Below the pieces are notes generated by a model. The model had not been told where the DNA came from. It was given only the letters and a program-made list of their open reading frames with translations, and searched no databases. A stretch of DNA of 64,000 nucleotides, taken from Adineta steineri (taxonomy: Eukaryota > Rotifera > Eurotatoria > Adinetida > Adinetidae). Each line of letters opens with the position of its first letter. The first letter of the stretch is position 1. The stretch is from NCBI GenBank assembly GCA_905250115.1, contig CAJNOI010000061.1, forward strand, positions 186,001-250,000. The letters are read 5' to 3'. Made by a program: the position numbers and the translations under genes. Shown here piece by piece: positions 28,293 through 40,377 of this stretch.

Positions 28293-29219
28293 ATGAGAGA
28301 CGGAGAAGATTTTTATATAACTCTATCAATAATATTTATTTTTTTAACTATAATCACACTAATTTTTTCATCCCTAACTATTTTAATTATAATTTCAAAT
28401 TGGAAATTTCAATGTCGATCAATTACAAATCTTTTAATTTGTAATTCTTGTACTTGTCTTCTTTACTATGCAATTGCTACAATCATGAAAATTCCATTTA
28501 TGATGATAACTGATCTAACAAAATATATAAGTCTAAATACAACTTTTTGTCAATTAAGTGCTGCTTTGTATTTCAGTGCATGTATATCTGTAAGTTTATC
28601 ATTTCTTGTTCAAGCTATCTCGCGTTATTTTATAACAATACTTTATAAATATAAAATATTGCTCACATTTCGTATCAATTGGATATTAATTATTAGCAAT
28701 TGGATGATTAGTTTTATAATACCTGGATTTATGTTTATTTCACCAATCGCTTATCAATATGAATCAGAATCTCGAATGTGTATTCTAACAATAAAACATT
28801 TTTCCACATCATTTTCTGCTATGATCGTTATTTTTTGTATACCACTGTGTATAATTATTTTTCTCTATGGTTTAATTCTTCAACAATCGGTACATCAAAA
28901 TCAAATCAATTCAAATACCTTTGCTATGTTACGGATGAAAAGAAATTTAAAAGTATTTCGAAACATTCTTATTTCTGTTACTATACTAGGAATTGGTGGT
29001 ACACCCTATTTTATCTGTGATATAATTAATCGATTCATCCAAATTTCATCGCAATTATATTCATTATCAATCTTATTTATATCAATTTCTACTACACTTA
29101 ATTCATTGGCATTATGTTTTATAAATAAAAAAATCAGAAAACTTTTTTATAGTACAATAAAATGTCAAGAAAGAGAGACTAGGACACATATTAATCAAAT
29201 ATTACCTATAATTAAATAA
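28293..29219 (+). CDS. Intronless rhodopsin-like 7TM receptor, paralogue 3
   Basis: Predicted receptor of 308 aa in one exon, 13 kb from paralogues 1 and 2. Seven hydrophobic segments. Shared motifs: SNWKFQCRSITNLLICNSCT after TM1, TFCQLSAALYF at TM3, QAISRYFITILYKYKILLTF (SRY in place of DRY), AYQYESESRMC in loop 2, and RNLKVFRNIL before TM6. TM7 reads LNSLALCFINKKI, again without NPxxY. Closest by eye to paralogue 2 in TM1-TM3. Confidence 0.8.
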   Translation: MRDGEDFYITLSIIFIFLTIITLIFSSLTILIIISNWKFQCRSITNLLICNSCTCLLYYAIATIMKIPFMMITDLTKYISLNTTFCQLSAALYFSACISVSLSFLVQAISRYFITILYKYKILLTFRINWILIISNWMISFIIPGFMFISPIAYQYESESRMCILTIKHFSTSFSAMIVIFCIPLCIIIFLYGLILQQSVHQNQINSNTFAMLRMKRNLKVFRNILISVTILGIGGTPYFICDIINRFIQISSQLYSLSILFISISTTLNSLALCFINKKIRKLFYSTIKCQERETRTHINQILPIIK

Positions 29220-29480
29220 TTCAATATAGAGCTTCTAATCGCTAAATATTTTTTTGTTATATGTCAAATCGAATAAATCACGTGTTTTAAATAAATATAT
29301 AATTAAAAATCTTTAAAACTCAACAACGCAAAAAATTGTTTTATGATGATACTTAGTATTTTAAACACATAATCAATACAATAGCGATTTGATATTATGC
29401 TAAATTTTTCTAATGAATATTTTTATATATATTTGTAAAACAGATTAGTCTACAATGTTGTTTAAAATTTAAATTAATAA

Positions 29481-30180
29481 TTAACCCATTAATAATTCGC
29501 GTACATAACCACATTTGACAAATTCACTGAAATCTAATAGAGAAAATATGTAAAACATGAATTATATGTTTTTTTTTGTGTTACCTTTAAATGAAATATG
29601 ATTATTTTGATGTGCAAATGTTTGTCGAAGAGTTTCATATAGAAAAAAATGCTTTTCTAAATCATTTTGATTTTTATTGAATGCTTTAAGTAATTTTAAA
29701 AGTGATTCAAATTCTTCTTGTTCAATTGTACCATTTGATTTTTGATCAAATAAACGATCAAATGTTGAACGTAATATAAAATCATTAATTTCCGCTGCAT
29801 TATTAGCGAATACAGGAGCAATTAAATCAGTAAATTGTTCAAATTTCATATTAAATAGTTCTTAAAATATGAATTAGAAAAAAAACTTGCTTTAAAAAAA
29901 AAGAACAAATACTTTTTGAATAAATATGTTTTTGTGCTTCAGTAAATTGTTTTTCCGTCATTCGTAATCGAAAACTTTGACATGGATTTGCCTGATACCA
30001 ACAGAATTCAACTAAAAATAGAATTTTTCATATTTAAAATTTAATATTCAAAAATAAACCTTCGACGACTCGTTTTCCAATTGTTTTTACATATTTGGAA
30101 TATTTATTAATAAGTTCAGCATTAAAGAATGGAGTTGTTTGTCGTAATTGTTGTTGTTCGGCAAGTATTTCAATGCTCAT
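29481..30180 (-). CDS. EF-hand protein
   Basis: Four exons in phase 1: 30180-30060, 30011-29913, 29860-29585, 29533-29481, giving 182 aa. The central part has one clear EF-hand loop (FDRLFDQKSNGTIEQEEFESLL) with D, K/S, N, T, E at the calcium positions, and a weaker partner at the end (HISFK-DFSEFVKCGY). The N-terminus is MSIEILAEQQQLRQTT and there is a Trp/Cys-containing segment VEFCWYQANPCQSFRL. Only a two-EF-hand layout is visible; exact family not recognised. Confidence 0.7.
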
Positions 30181-30235
30181 ATTTCCCTTCTAATAATAAC
30201 AATCAAAAATAATTCTCAGTTATTCCCTTCTTTTA

Positions 30236-30268
<33 letters not shown>

Positions 30269-31563
30269 GATATTATATCTTTTTACTGCGTTTTTTCACA
30301 CCTAGATCATTGATTAAACTGACAAAGTCATTTAAATATTCACGCACACGTTGTCATACGATCCTGGCAAGAGAGGAAAAAAAAGGTAAATGTCAAAAAG
30401 ACTTATGAATATATGGATAGAATGACTAGATTTAAATGAATGTATTGATGTGAAAAAAGTCAAAGATTTATATAGTACATATATTGATGAGGATAAAATG
30501 AGAGTGACTATGTTTTAATACTCCGTCAATAATTCTTCTAGTTGAATGGCCTTTGTCCAGAAGCAACAGATGATGGCGTTCTCCCTCTCTCTCTCTCTCT
30601 GCTCTAACTGTCCAACTATTTTGTTACTTTTCGACCGCTCATACTTATGAATGAATATATTACGTCCAATAGTCTAAATATACACAATCAATCAACAGTC
30701 TTTTGTTAATAAAAAGTAATTGAAAAAAAATTGATTGTCTGGATGGTTAGCAAAACGACGAGAGTAATTTCCCTTTACTTCACTGTCCTTTTATGTCGCC
30801 GTGCGTCAGAGCTTAGTCGACGTCATATTGAATAAAATAGCTTTAAACGGTTATTCATTTTCTTCTTTCTTCATGAATAGTAATTGAGCCAACAAAGAAA
30901 AATAACAAATGCATCATCTGTAATCGATATTCCTTTATTCTTCCCTATCTAAAATGTTTTGCATTTCATTTAACAATTCTATATCAGTCTTATGCACTCT
31001 GTATATAGAAAATCATATTTTTCAAATAGTTCGATTTTACAGGAAATGTTAATTGAACGTTTGATAATTATGTATGATTATATAATGTTCATATAAACAC
31101 TTACATAATTCATTAGGTGTTAAATTTGGTTTTTTTGTCATAGCAATTAATACATATTTTTTTCTCTCTTTTATCATTTACGTTTACATTCATCTGTAAC
31201 ATTTTATCGTTCGATAAATAATTAAAGTTATAAATCATCAATGATTCAAGATTATCTCAACGTGATTATTCATTTTTGTTATTATACTATTGAAAACTGA
31301 TTTATTTAAAATTATACGCTACATTGATTCTTTTTAAATCAAAAGGTAGAATATAGATTTTTAATATACAGATTATATTAAAGTATCTCTTGTCTAATAT
31401 AGACAAATATGGAATAAGACAAACGAATTTTATTCTTATTTTTTCTGTTGTTGATTTTTTCATACAAACAACAACAACAACAATAACAGGAACAACAAAT
31501 AAGCACAAGAAAACAAAAGTAAAGAAGAAAAAAGAAAAACTAACACATAAAGACGAATGTTAT
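30181..31563. other. Intergenic spacer with dinucleotide repeats
   Basis: Contains a perfect CA repeat (30238-30267) and a CT run (about 30581-30600). No exon was seen. Confidence 0.45.
30238..30267. repeat. (CA)n microsatellite
   Basis: Fifteen uninterrupted AC/CA units. Confidence 0.95.
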
Positions 31564-32469
31564 TTATTTTGATTCACTTGAACTTGATCGTGAATATCTA
31601 CGTTCTTTTTTCTTTGGTGATTCAGCCGCATTTCCACCTGCACCAGTTCGTCGACTAGATGTCGGTGGTGATTGTCCACGTCGATAATTTCTTGATGGTG
31701 GTGAATATCCACCTCGTCGATCATTATATCTTCCACGATCACGATCACGATCTCCCATACGTCTTTGTGGTGGATAATGACGTGATGGTGGTAATGGTGA
31801 ACGTCGACGTCTTCCATGATAAGGTGATCGTTCTCGACGATTTCTATCCGAAGATAAATGTGGTGGTTGACCATGAACCAGCACACAAACAATTTCTTTA
31901 CCATCAACTTGTCCACCTTCCATATATTTACATGCTTGTTCAGCACCATTTGCTGTCACATATTCAATATGAGCAAAACCACGATGAAGATGTGTATATA
32001 TACGATGAGATGGTAAATCAATCTCTTTTATTTCACCAAATGTTCCAAAGATTTCAGCTAAATGTTCTTTATTAACATTTAAAGATAGTTTACCAATATA
32101 AATTTTGGTAGCTTCTTTTTCTTGCCGACGTGATGATGGACTTGGACTACGACGTGTTGAATTTGTTGATTGAACAGGTTTTTTTTCATCAATTATATCA
32201 TGTTCTGATGATTTTTTATTTGATGATTTATTATTATTTACTTTATTACGATCACCTTTTTTTTCTGGTGATGATGCAGCTGATGATGAACGACTAGTTG
32301 ATGATGATGAATTAGATGATGAGGATGACGATGAACGACTCGAAGCTGATGAGGAACTTGTCGTGCCTGATGAACTTGAACCACTTGAACTTGAACGTGA
32401 TGCACGTTTACGTTTTGTTTTTGTGGGAGATTCTTTTGGATTCTTAATTGTATCAGTTTCAACTGTCAT
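31564..32469 (-). CDS. RNPS1: RNPS1-like SR-related splicing/EJC factor
   Basis: RNA-binding protein with a Ser-rich domain, 301 aa, single exon. Layout: a basic N-tail (TKTKRKRASRSSS), a poly-Ser domain of about 45 residues, a linker (RRSPSPSSRR), one RRM (about 107-185) with RNP2 KIYIGKLSLNV and RNP1 RGFAHIEYV, and a C-terminal RS/RG-rich region (RRRRSPLPPSRHYPPQRR...SRSSSSESK). The order S-rich, RRM, RS/P tail is that of RNPS1, a nuclear component of the ASAP/exon junction complex acting in splicing and nonsense-mediated decay. Divergent SR-rich proteins can look similar, but the RRM supports RNPS1. Confidence 0.85.
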   Translation of the reverse strand: MTVETDTIKNPKESPTKTKRKRASRSSSSGSSSSGTTSSSSASSRSSSSSSSNSSSSTSRSSSAASSPEKKGDRNKVNNNKSSNKKSSEHDIIDEKKPVQSTNSTRRSPSPSSRRQEKEATKIYIGKLSLNVNKEHLAEIFGTFGEIKEIDLPSHRIYTHLHRGFAHIEYVTANGAEQACKYMEGGQVDGKEIVCVLVHGQPPHLSSDRNRRERSPYHGRRRRSPLPPSRHYPPQRRMGDRDRDRGRYNDRRGGYSPPSRNYRRGQSPPTSSRRTGAGGNAAESPKKKERRYSRSSSSESK

Positions 32470-33602
32470 TCTTTAATAAGATTTAAAGAAGTATTTTTGA
32501 TAAATGAAAGGAGTCTTATTTAATTTACTTTTTTCGATTAATTGAAAATTTAGTAATTATCTAAAAGATTAAAATTTATATATTCGATTATAACAAAATA
32601 TATAAGAAGATACTTGAATTGATAATAAATCTAATGTTTACGAAATGTTGGATAGACGAGAAAGAGTATGAAAATGTCTAATAGCAACAGCCATCTTTGT
32701 GTAGTAAAGGTTTCAGTATCCAATGAAATGTTGAATGTATACCTCTTTAGTTGTCAATGTATTAAAAAATAATTACAATTTGAATATTAAAGATAAAAAA
32801 TAAATAATAGTTCATAACAATAAGAAAAATATCAACTTGTATAGATGTCACTAGAGGAAAGAGCGTTAGAACCATCAAGTTCTATATAGAACTTGAAACT
32901 GAATTATTTTGTCGTACTTATTGTCTTATATTATTGGTGCAACACATAGATTCAAATGAAAAAAAGAATTACATTAAAAGTACATACCAAATGTTATGAA
33001 ATCCATCACTAGAATGTGTCAAAAGATCAAACGAATTATTCATATGTGTTCATTCTTATTCTTTCCTTGCGTTCTGTTCGATATTTTCTTATTGTATCTG
33101 TAACATCTGATGAATTTTTCAAATATATCCTTTTGATATAGTCCATAGCACTTTATGTAAGTATAATTGGCGAAGTTATTATGAATACTTTACTATTTCT
33201 AAACTATTAATGAAATCACACCATTTTCGAATATTTTAAATTTAATATATTTACAAAAGAGAAAAATATACATGTGATTTTATCACTCATTTAATTTTAT
33301 ATAAAATTTAAAGAAATAAATAAGAAAATACAAATATAATATTTCAAGTAAATCTAATCTACTTTAACAGTTATTATAAAATTCATTTATAGACATTGTA
33401 AGTAATTTTATTATATAATCATTACAGTGAATTTCATGAATAAGTATAACAGATGTGGTTAAGTTAGTAAGCCATAAGTACAAGTTTTTTTTGTAGAAGA
33501 AATGCAAATATATCAAGCACATAATCAATTTCTTTATAACTAAAATAAAAATAATATTTCTTAATTAAAGATATTAAAAAGAAAATTTGAGGCGTACTCT
33601 GC
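32470..33602. other. Intergenic spacer before the RHD array
   Basis: AT-rich, no supportable exon. Confidence 0.45.
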
Positions 33603-35106
33603 CTATGTGTATTGATGCTCATGTGCTTGATGATTTACTTTTCGTTTCTTTGTAACTTTTTTTGGAGTACCATCATCATCACCATTTATCTGTAATGGAA
33701 ATTCATGTGTGCATCTTGGACATGTAATTATTTTTCGTTTTGAATTCTCTGGTGGTAGTTCTACATAAATAAAAGAACATGTATATATATATTCAAATTG
33801 AATAGTATTTATTTCTTACCAGTGAGAACTGTTGAATAAACGGTTGTATCCCATTCATGTATAGTCTGCTTTCCATCTGGACTTATCGAACAAAATGTAA
33901 ATGCTAATTGAGACTGATCTAATTGATACATATGAATCAATTGCTTGGGAGTTAATGCCAATTTTTGTTCTGTCTTCTTTTCATCTAATGCACCAAACAA
34001 ATTGCGAAATGGTTGAAATGGTTCCAATGAACTAATCGATTTAAGTTCACCTTGTGTTGATTTGATTAATACGAGATATAATCTATATTAAAAAGAATAA
34101 AAAAAATACTTAAATAGAAAAGGATAAATGACATACCTCATATATCCATGGCTATCAGCAGCAATTGGAACGTATAATGGGTTAACATCCTGTTCTTGTA
34201 TTGAAACATTACTTTGCTGAAATTTGTAAGGCATATAATATTGATTTCCAGATTTATCAGGTATTGTTAGCCAAGCAACTCGAATATAACCACGAACACC
34301 TACTGGAACCTAATATATTATTAAAAAAAATTAAAATATAAATGTTCTATTCTTAAGAAATCTCTCTTACTTTGATAGTAACAAAGTGATTACCAATTCG
34401 ATCAGCAACATATCTTGGTTTACGATTTTTTCCATTCTGAGCAAAATAGTCACTTTTGTAACGAGGTCGAAAAGATTCTTCTAAATCATAAGGAATAGAG
34501 ATTTTTTGCGAAGGTTTGGGTATATTTTGTGTTTGACCAACACCAACCGATTGTGACAATGCAACTTGTTTAGTATTTGAATAAATCTTTTCTCCTTTTA
34601 CTATTAAAAAATAATAAAAATAATTGAATATTACATAGTATAAGGTAGTTTTCAAAATGAATATACTTACTAATTGGTGTTGCAAATATATCACTCAAAG
34701 CCAATGCACAATTGTTGTCATAATCAGGAGACCTATCTAAAACTAAGAAAATAAATAGTTTAAAAGATATTGCATAATTTTTAAATCCGTATTTACCTTG
34801 TTGATTGGGTAGACCTAAGTATTTATCTAAGTCATTTGGTTCAACAGGACCCATTATTGATTCTATACAAACAAAAATTAAATCATATTTGAATTTTTAT
34901 TAAATATCCTAGTTTATATTACCGATCATTTGGTCGAAATCACATAGACCAACATCATTAAGATCATTTACAAAATTAGAACCATTGACTATATCCATAA
35001 TTTCATCGCCAAGTAAAAGATCAGTTTCATTTGTAAAAAAAGAGGCAAGTTCGCCATGCGCTTCTTCGGATATACGTTCATGAGTCATGTTATTTAGAGA
35101 AAACAT
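33603..35106 (-). CDS. Diverged Rel-homology-domain protein, RHD-1
   Basis: Likely DNA-binding protein, 381 aa. Seven in-phase exons: 35106-34923, 34862-34797, 34742-34671 (acceptor could be 6 bp further in), 34600-34371, 34309-34137, 34082-33820, 33760-33603. An acidic N-terminal region comes first. The RHD-like part starts at FRPRYKSDYF (cf. FRFRYxCEG), continues RKPRYVADRIGNHFVTIKV, RGYIRVAWLTIPDK and LYLVLIKS, and ends LDQSQLAFTFCSISPDGK...TTVYSTVL, matching the DLxVVRLxFxxFLPDxxG...PVVSxxIY block of Rel proteins. No IPT dimerisation domain follows; instead a short tail has CPRCTHEF and basic KKVTKKRKV. Exons 4-6 have the same lengths as in RHD-2 (230, 173, 263). The family call rests on motif comparison by eye. 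Confidence 0.65.
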
Positions 35107-36002
35107 ATTTTCAATAATATTTATAGTGGTGATTAAAAAATATAGTTTTTTTCAATAATGGACGGATAAGAGCGACACAAAACCAAATCGCGACTACCAC
35201 AATACTTTTCTATAAAAAGATATTCTGTTTTATTTATTACGTGTATTTATATGGGAAAAAATGTCTGTGCATTTGGCTTTTTCCCTTTTGTGTATGTGTC
35301 AGGTCGGAAGAGAAGAAAGCAAAACAAAACAGAACGAGTAACCATGACTCATATTTTTCTTCATCGACAGAACATTATAAAAATATTTAGTCTAGTCAGA
35401 AAAAGTACATGTCTAGTCCAAAATAATCCTAACTTAATCAATGACGCATAATATGAAAGGAATAATAATTATATAATATTGTAATTTTTTTGCTTCGTCA
35501 TCGATCGATATGTTTATCGAAAACATATTTTTTTTACCATACATAAGAAAAAAACAAGTGACGTGATATATGACTCAAAAAAATATAGTAGTTAAGTTTA
35601 TATCACGGTTGGCATAAACAAATGTTTATCATAGTAACTCTTTTCAAAAAAAAGAACTGATTTGTGTCAGTACTTTAGGACTTAAAATGGAGTAAATATA
35701 ATTTTCGACACCTACGTAGAGTAAAGTCTATCTTTTTTAAGATACTCATGAAGATGACTCATCACTGTAAGAAAAAAACCCATTGATAATGCATTGTTTG
35801 ATGCAATTACAAGAAATTTTATAATTTCTAAATACTCATATTTTAAATATTCATATTAATAGAAACAAAATCATTTAAAATAACTAAAAATGTTGAATCT
35901 GGATTAAAAATTGTTTTTTATTTCGAATAATATCCAGAATAAATACATAGAAAAGCAAACAAAAAATCGAGTTTATGTGTTGTTTTTTTTTTTAACTAAA
36001 AA
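35107..36002. other. Spacer; left edge of duplication unit 1
   Basis: No gene. From about 35682 onward it is homologous to 43443 onward, the left boundary of the segmental duplication. Confidence 0.55.
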
Positions 36003-37425
36003 CTATTTTTTTCGTCGTTTTGGTTTTTCATAATCAGGATCATCAGCATTATCCAATATAATTTCAAACGAATGTTGACACATTGGACAAGTAGCTGCTC
36101 GTTTTTTTGAAGCAGCAGGCATCTCTTCTATAAAATATTAAAATAATATATATATAAATAGCGCAATGGATCTATTTCTTACCCTCAAGAACAGTTGAAT
36201 AAACAGTTGTATTCCATTCAGGTATCAGCTGCTTTCCGTTCGGACTTATCGAACAAAATGTAAATGCTAATTGAGATTTATCTAATTGATAATCTTTAAT
36301 CAATTGTTTTGGTGATAGGGAATATTTTTCTTTAAAATCGTTAGGATCCGTTGTTTTTAATGTGTGTTCAGATGGAGGAAATACATCCATTGATTGAATC
36401 TTTTTTAATTCTTCTTGTTTTGATTTAATTAAAACTAAATAAAGTCTAAATGAACAAAAATAAGATAAAACTTTGAAAGAAATGTATGAATAATTTACTT
36501 TATTATTCCAAGATCTTCAGGGGTAATACGTCGATAGACTGGATTACGATCAGATACATCAGGCGATTTATGGTCTACTTGAAACTTATACGGCATTGAA
36601 TATTGAATACCATTCTTATCCGGAATTGTTATCCAGTCGACTCGAAGATAACCACGAATACCGGTTGGTACCTATGAAATTAAATATATAATTAAGAAAT
36701 AATAGATTAGGAATATTACTTCGAGTGTTACGAAATGGTTTCCATTTTCATCAGCTACATATCGTGGTTTTCGAACCGTTCCATTTTGAGAAAAACAATC
36801 ACTTTTATATCGTGCTTTATAAGCCTTTTTTAAACCGTTGACAATTCGAATTTCATGCAACGGATCTTTGGGTTTTTTTGGCACTGCAACTCGAATTGAT
36901 TGTGAGAGTAGAAGTGGATTTGTTTCTGACTGTACTTGAGTATTTTGAACTATATGAAGATACAAAATAATTATTTATACATGAAATTCACAAAAAGGAA
37001 ATCTTTTTACGTACAAGTAGATTGTTTAAATAATTCCGGATTAGCATTATTAGATGCACAATACTGGTTGTCATTGACTGTGTCGTCTATATTGTAAAAT
37101 TTATTAGTAAAACAAAATTATTTCTATATAAATTTTTGCTTACTTTTCAAGCTGTCGAGGCCAGGAAAATATATATTAAATTCACTTTTATCAGCAATAT
37201 AAACTCGTGGATCTGTTAAATATAATAGTTTAAAAAACTGAAATTTTCTTTTTTCATCTTACCAATATTATATGTTGAATTCCATGACATACAGTTGTTA
37301 CTAGCAGACAAATCATTATAATCATTGAATGATATACTATCGAATGCACGTAATGCTTGACCATCGTCATCACTAACTCGACAAGTACCGATATGATCGC
37401 TTGCTGACACTTCAGTCGAAGTCAT
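36003..37425 (-). CDS. Diverged Rel-homology-domain protein, RHD-2 (intact copy)
   Basis: Seven in-phase exons, 364 aa: 37425-37263, 37212-37144, 37086-37015, 36949-36720, 36671-36499, 36445-36183, 36127-36003. Acidic N-terminus (MTSTEVSASDHIGTC); RHD-like region beginning KARYKSDCFSQNG with RKPRYVADENGNHFVTLEV, RGYLRVDWITIPDKNG, LYLVLIKSKQEELK and LDKSQLAFTFCSISPNGK; then a 41-residue tail with CPMCQHSFEI and basic EKPKRRKK, likely a nuclear signal. No IPT domain. Its duplicate at 43767-45204 has the same exon lengths but a nonsense codon. Confidence 0.65.
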
Positions 37426-37839
37426 GTTAAAAGGTTTAGAATACCCACTCTGAAATATTTTTTCTTTTATATAATCGACTTACGCAATTACTGGGTGGTG
37501 AATAAACACCGCAAAGCCGATAGATTTGCTCTAGAACAACCTTTCGTTGTACAGGTAAACACAACGCGAGAACATTCTAGAAGAAATAAAAATGTCGTCA
37601 TATGCATAAAACGTGTTTATCGATTATCTATAGAGAAAATGTTTTTGTTGTTGTTGTTTACGAAGAAAATTTATGTGTGTGTATGTAATATGAGTAAAAG
37701 AAGAACATCGAAGTCAGAGAAAATTGTTAACATCAAATTTGTTCTTTAATTCGTTTTTTTCTTTTTATTAGCCCGAGTACTAATTGTTGTCTAAAAATAT
37801 TTTAAAAAATAATTTTATCTAAGAAAAAATAATTCTTTT
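37426..37839. other. Spacer between RHD-2 and RHD-3 copy 1
   Basis: Promoter region of RHD-2. A block around 37586-37626 is strongly conserved with 45368-45410 in copy 2; the remainder is diverged. Confidence 0.5.
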
Positions 37840-38799
37840 CTATACTTTTGATCTTGTACCACTTGGAGCTTTTCGTTTCGTTTCTTTCTTCGTTGCATTG
37901 ACAGCATCAGTTGGATCAAAACAATGCTTGCAATGTGGACAACTAACTGTTTTTGGTTTACTTTTTGCAGCTGATTGTAGAGAAAATAAAAATTAATTAA
38001 ACAAAAATCAATATTTAATGATCTAGAGAAATACTTGATTTATTATTTGTTGTTGTTGTTGTGGCTGATGGTTTTGTTGATGTTTCTGTTATGACTGATG
38101 AAATAATTGTTGTTTCAGGATGAACATCATATGTACCGTTTGGTAGTTTTGTACATAATGTGAACGCTATATGTGATTTATCTAGTTGATATTTAGTAAT
38201 TAATTCTTTCGATGCTAGTCTTTCTTCATCGATTATATCTGAAATATAAAATAAAGTTATTTTTGTAAGTTAAAATGTATATTCGTTCTTACTTTGAACA
38301 TGATGAAGTACATCTGAAAAAGGTTTTAACGGTTGAGCATCATAAAGTTGATCTAATTTTGATTTAATTAAAACAAGATACAACCTAAACGATTCATAAT
38401 ATTAAAACTTAATTTTTTTTTCGTGAATATTAAAGATTTACTTCAAACAACCCTTTTCTTAATTTTTTGTTTACTGATATATAAATCGGATTTTGATCGG
38501 GAACTTTAGCATCATCATGATTTGTTTGAAATTTATATGGACTATAATAACGTTCGCGATTATTGATTAATGTTGTTACTAATGCAACCCGAATATATTC
38601 ATGTGTAAAATCACGATGATATCCTGTTGGCAACTATATTTAAAGATAATAGTTCATTCTTTGTGATTTTCTATCTTGTTCATACCTGTAGTGTAATGAA
38701 ATGATTGCTAGCATTATCAGAAACATAGCGCGGTCGTCGAACGTTACCAGTTTGTGGGAAATAATCACTTTTATATCGTGCTTTGTATGTATTTTCTAA
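37840..38799 (-). pseudogene. RHD-3 copy 1, truncated and frameshifted
   Basis: Corresponds to the last five exons of RHD-3 (45878-47709). Exons near 38799-38686, 38638-38447, 38384-38292, 38238-38035 and 37970-37840 are recognisable and still splice-competent. The 5' exons and the first part of the RHD exon are missing: homology ends at about 38799. In the 38638-38447 exon a one-base difference in the T/A run near 38462-38472 makes it 192 rather than 191 nt, shifting the reading frame into an early stop in the next exon. The CPHCKHCFDP tail remains readable. Confidence 0.75.
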
Positions 38800-39560
38800 G
38801 AAGATATTCATATATTATGTATATAGATAACTCGATATAGCCGTCGGCCTTACAGCTTTATATTCACTGTAGTTCTTGTAGCCGTATCTCATTATTGCTT
38901 TACTCTCTTCAGGATCCATGGGTACTCACATTATATGTATCTTGAGGATCTATGAGTACTCCCATAGAATGCCCTTTGGAACCTATGAATACACTTCCCC
39001 CTTATAGTCTTATTCGACGTTTAGTTCTTAATTTTTCACTCCGCACAGATAGACACACACCCAAGTCCTGCATGAGTTTTTTTGTTTTTTCTTACTTTGT
39101 TGATGTGTGCATAAAAAGTTGTTATTTCGTGCTGTAATGATCTCGGGAACAAAAAAATAAGAGAAAAAATGGTTGAAATGTAAGATGGATATATCGAAAA
39201 CAAAACAATAGCATAGATTTACCAATCTTTCGTACAACATATAGTTTATTTATGGGAAACATCGCAAAAACAAGATATTGACTATATGGACGTTGTCTTT
39301 TTTTACATCTCGACATAGTTAAAAGGATAAGAAAAGAAAAGTAGTGATAATACGTTTTGAGATGAAGGAAGATGATGTTACATATTGTTGATTTTATTAT
39401 GTTGTATAATGTAGACCTTCGACATGTTTATAAAATATAATTTACATAGCAAAAAATAGAATTTTACCGTTTTGGTTAGAAATATAAAAAAAAGAATATG
39501 TCTAATTTAGTTTTAGTGAGAAAATTTATCGAAGGTTGGTAAGAAACAAAAAAATTGAAA
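38800..39560. other. Unique sequence at the duplication breakpoint
   Basis: Not shared with copy 2. Contains three imperfect 33-34 bp units at 38911-39000; no exon was seen. Confidence 0.45.
38911..39000. repeat. Three imperfect ~34-bp tandem units
   Basis: Units start AGGATCCATGGGTACTC (38911), AGGATCTATGAGTACTC (38945) and GGAACCTATGAATACAC (38978). Confidence 0.5.
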
Positions 39561-40081
39561 TTACAGTTCACCACCATGTTTAACATTTCCTTCAAATACT
39601 GATGAACCTTCAAATATTATAAAAAAAAATAAAACAATGATTATTTATTGAACAAGAACTCACTTTCTTCTTCAATGTAATTCACTGGTTCATGTATGCC
39701 ACGTAACACAACTAAATTAAATAAATTAAAATTTCTAGTTTAAATTTCTGAAATTTATATTTAATCTTACGAATTAATGTCGCACATATATCTGCCATTA
39801 TTAAATAAACTAAAAAAATTTTTTATTACAGATCATGCAATGATTTGTAGAACTTACATAATACTATTAATAAAAGAATAAGAAGTATTGTCGATAAAGA
39901 GTGTGATTGTTGTTGTGTTGGTTGTTGTTGTGTTGGTAGTTGTTGTTGTGTTGGTAGTTGTTGTTGTGTTGGTAGTTGTTGTTGAAAGTGGTTCTAAAAC
40001 AAAAAGAAAAATTATGAACTTCTTTTGTTAAGAATTAATTTTACTCACTGGAGGATTACCACTTGGACCGCTGTCAATCAT
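39561..40081 (-). CDS. Small Gln-rich single-pass membrane protein
   Basis: Five tiny exons in phase, 100 aa: 40081-40049, 39993-39858, 39809-39771, 39711-39664, 39607-39561. N-tail MIDSGPSGNPP, then four QQQ-PT units (QQQLPTQQQLPT...), one hydrophobic segment STILLILLLIVLFYLIM, then a C-tail with ICATLILVLRG and acidic NYIEEESSVFEGNVKHGGEL. Each exon has GT and AG and the phases close exactly on a stop, which is the main evidence for a real gene. No family was recognised. It sits inside the RHD array on the same strand, between the two duplication units. Confidence 0.6.
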
Positions 40082-40377
40082 CTAAAATAAAAAGATAATT
40101 TATTATGAAAAATATTTAATATTAAAGTAAACTATGAAAAATACAAGTTATAGAAACAATCAAAGAATGCACTGAAATACTATACAGACTAGAATACAAA
40201 GACGCAGCTATACATTCACATGCTATAAAAAAAAGTGTATATATCTTATCTGTGAATCGTTTTTTTAACATAGATTATCTTATGTAATTAAGGAAAATAT
40301 TCAACATATGAAAAATATCTTTTTTTTTTTTTTGAAATAATGGAAATCTTTAAAAGAAATAAAAATTTGTAATTACC

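Larger units (their letters stand above)
35682..38799. repeat. Segmental duplication, copy 1
   Basis: Base-by-base similar to 43443-46840 over RHD-2, the spacer and most of the RHD-3 locus, in direct orientation. Homology stops abruptly at about 38799, inside the exon that encodes the RHD start. Confidence 0.85.

Noticed and set aside
31560-32462. His/Val-rich open frames over the RNPS1 locus
   Set aside because: Shadows of the Ser/Arg-rich coding sequence in other frames.
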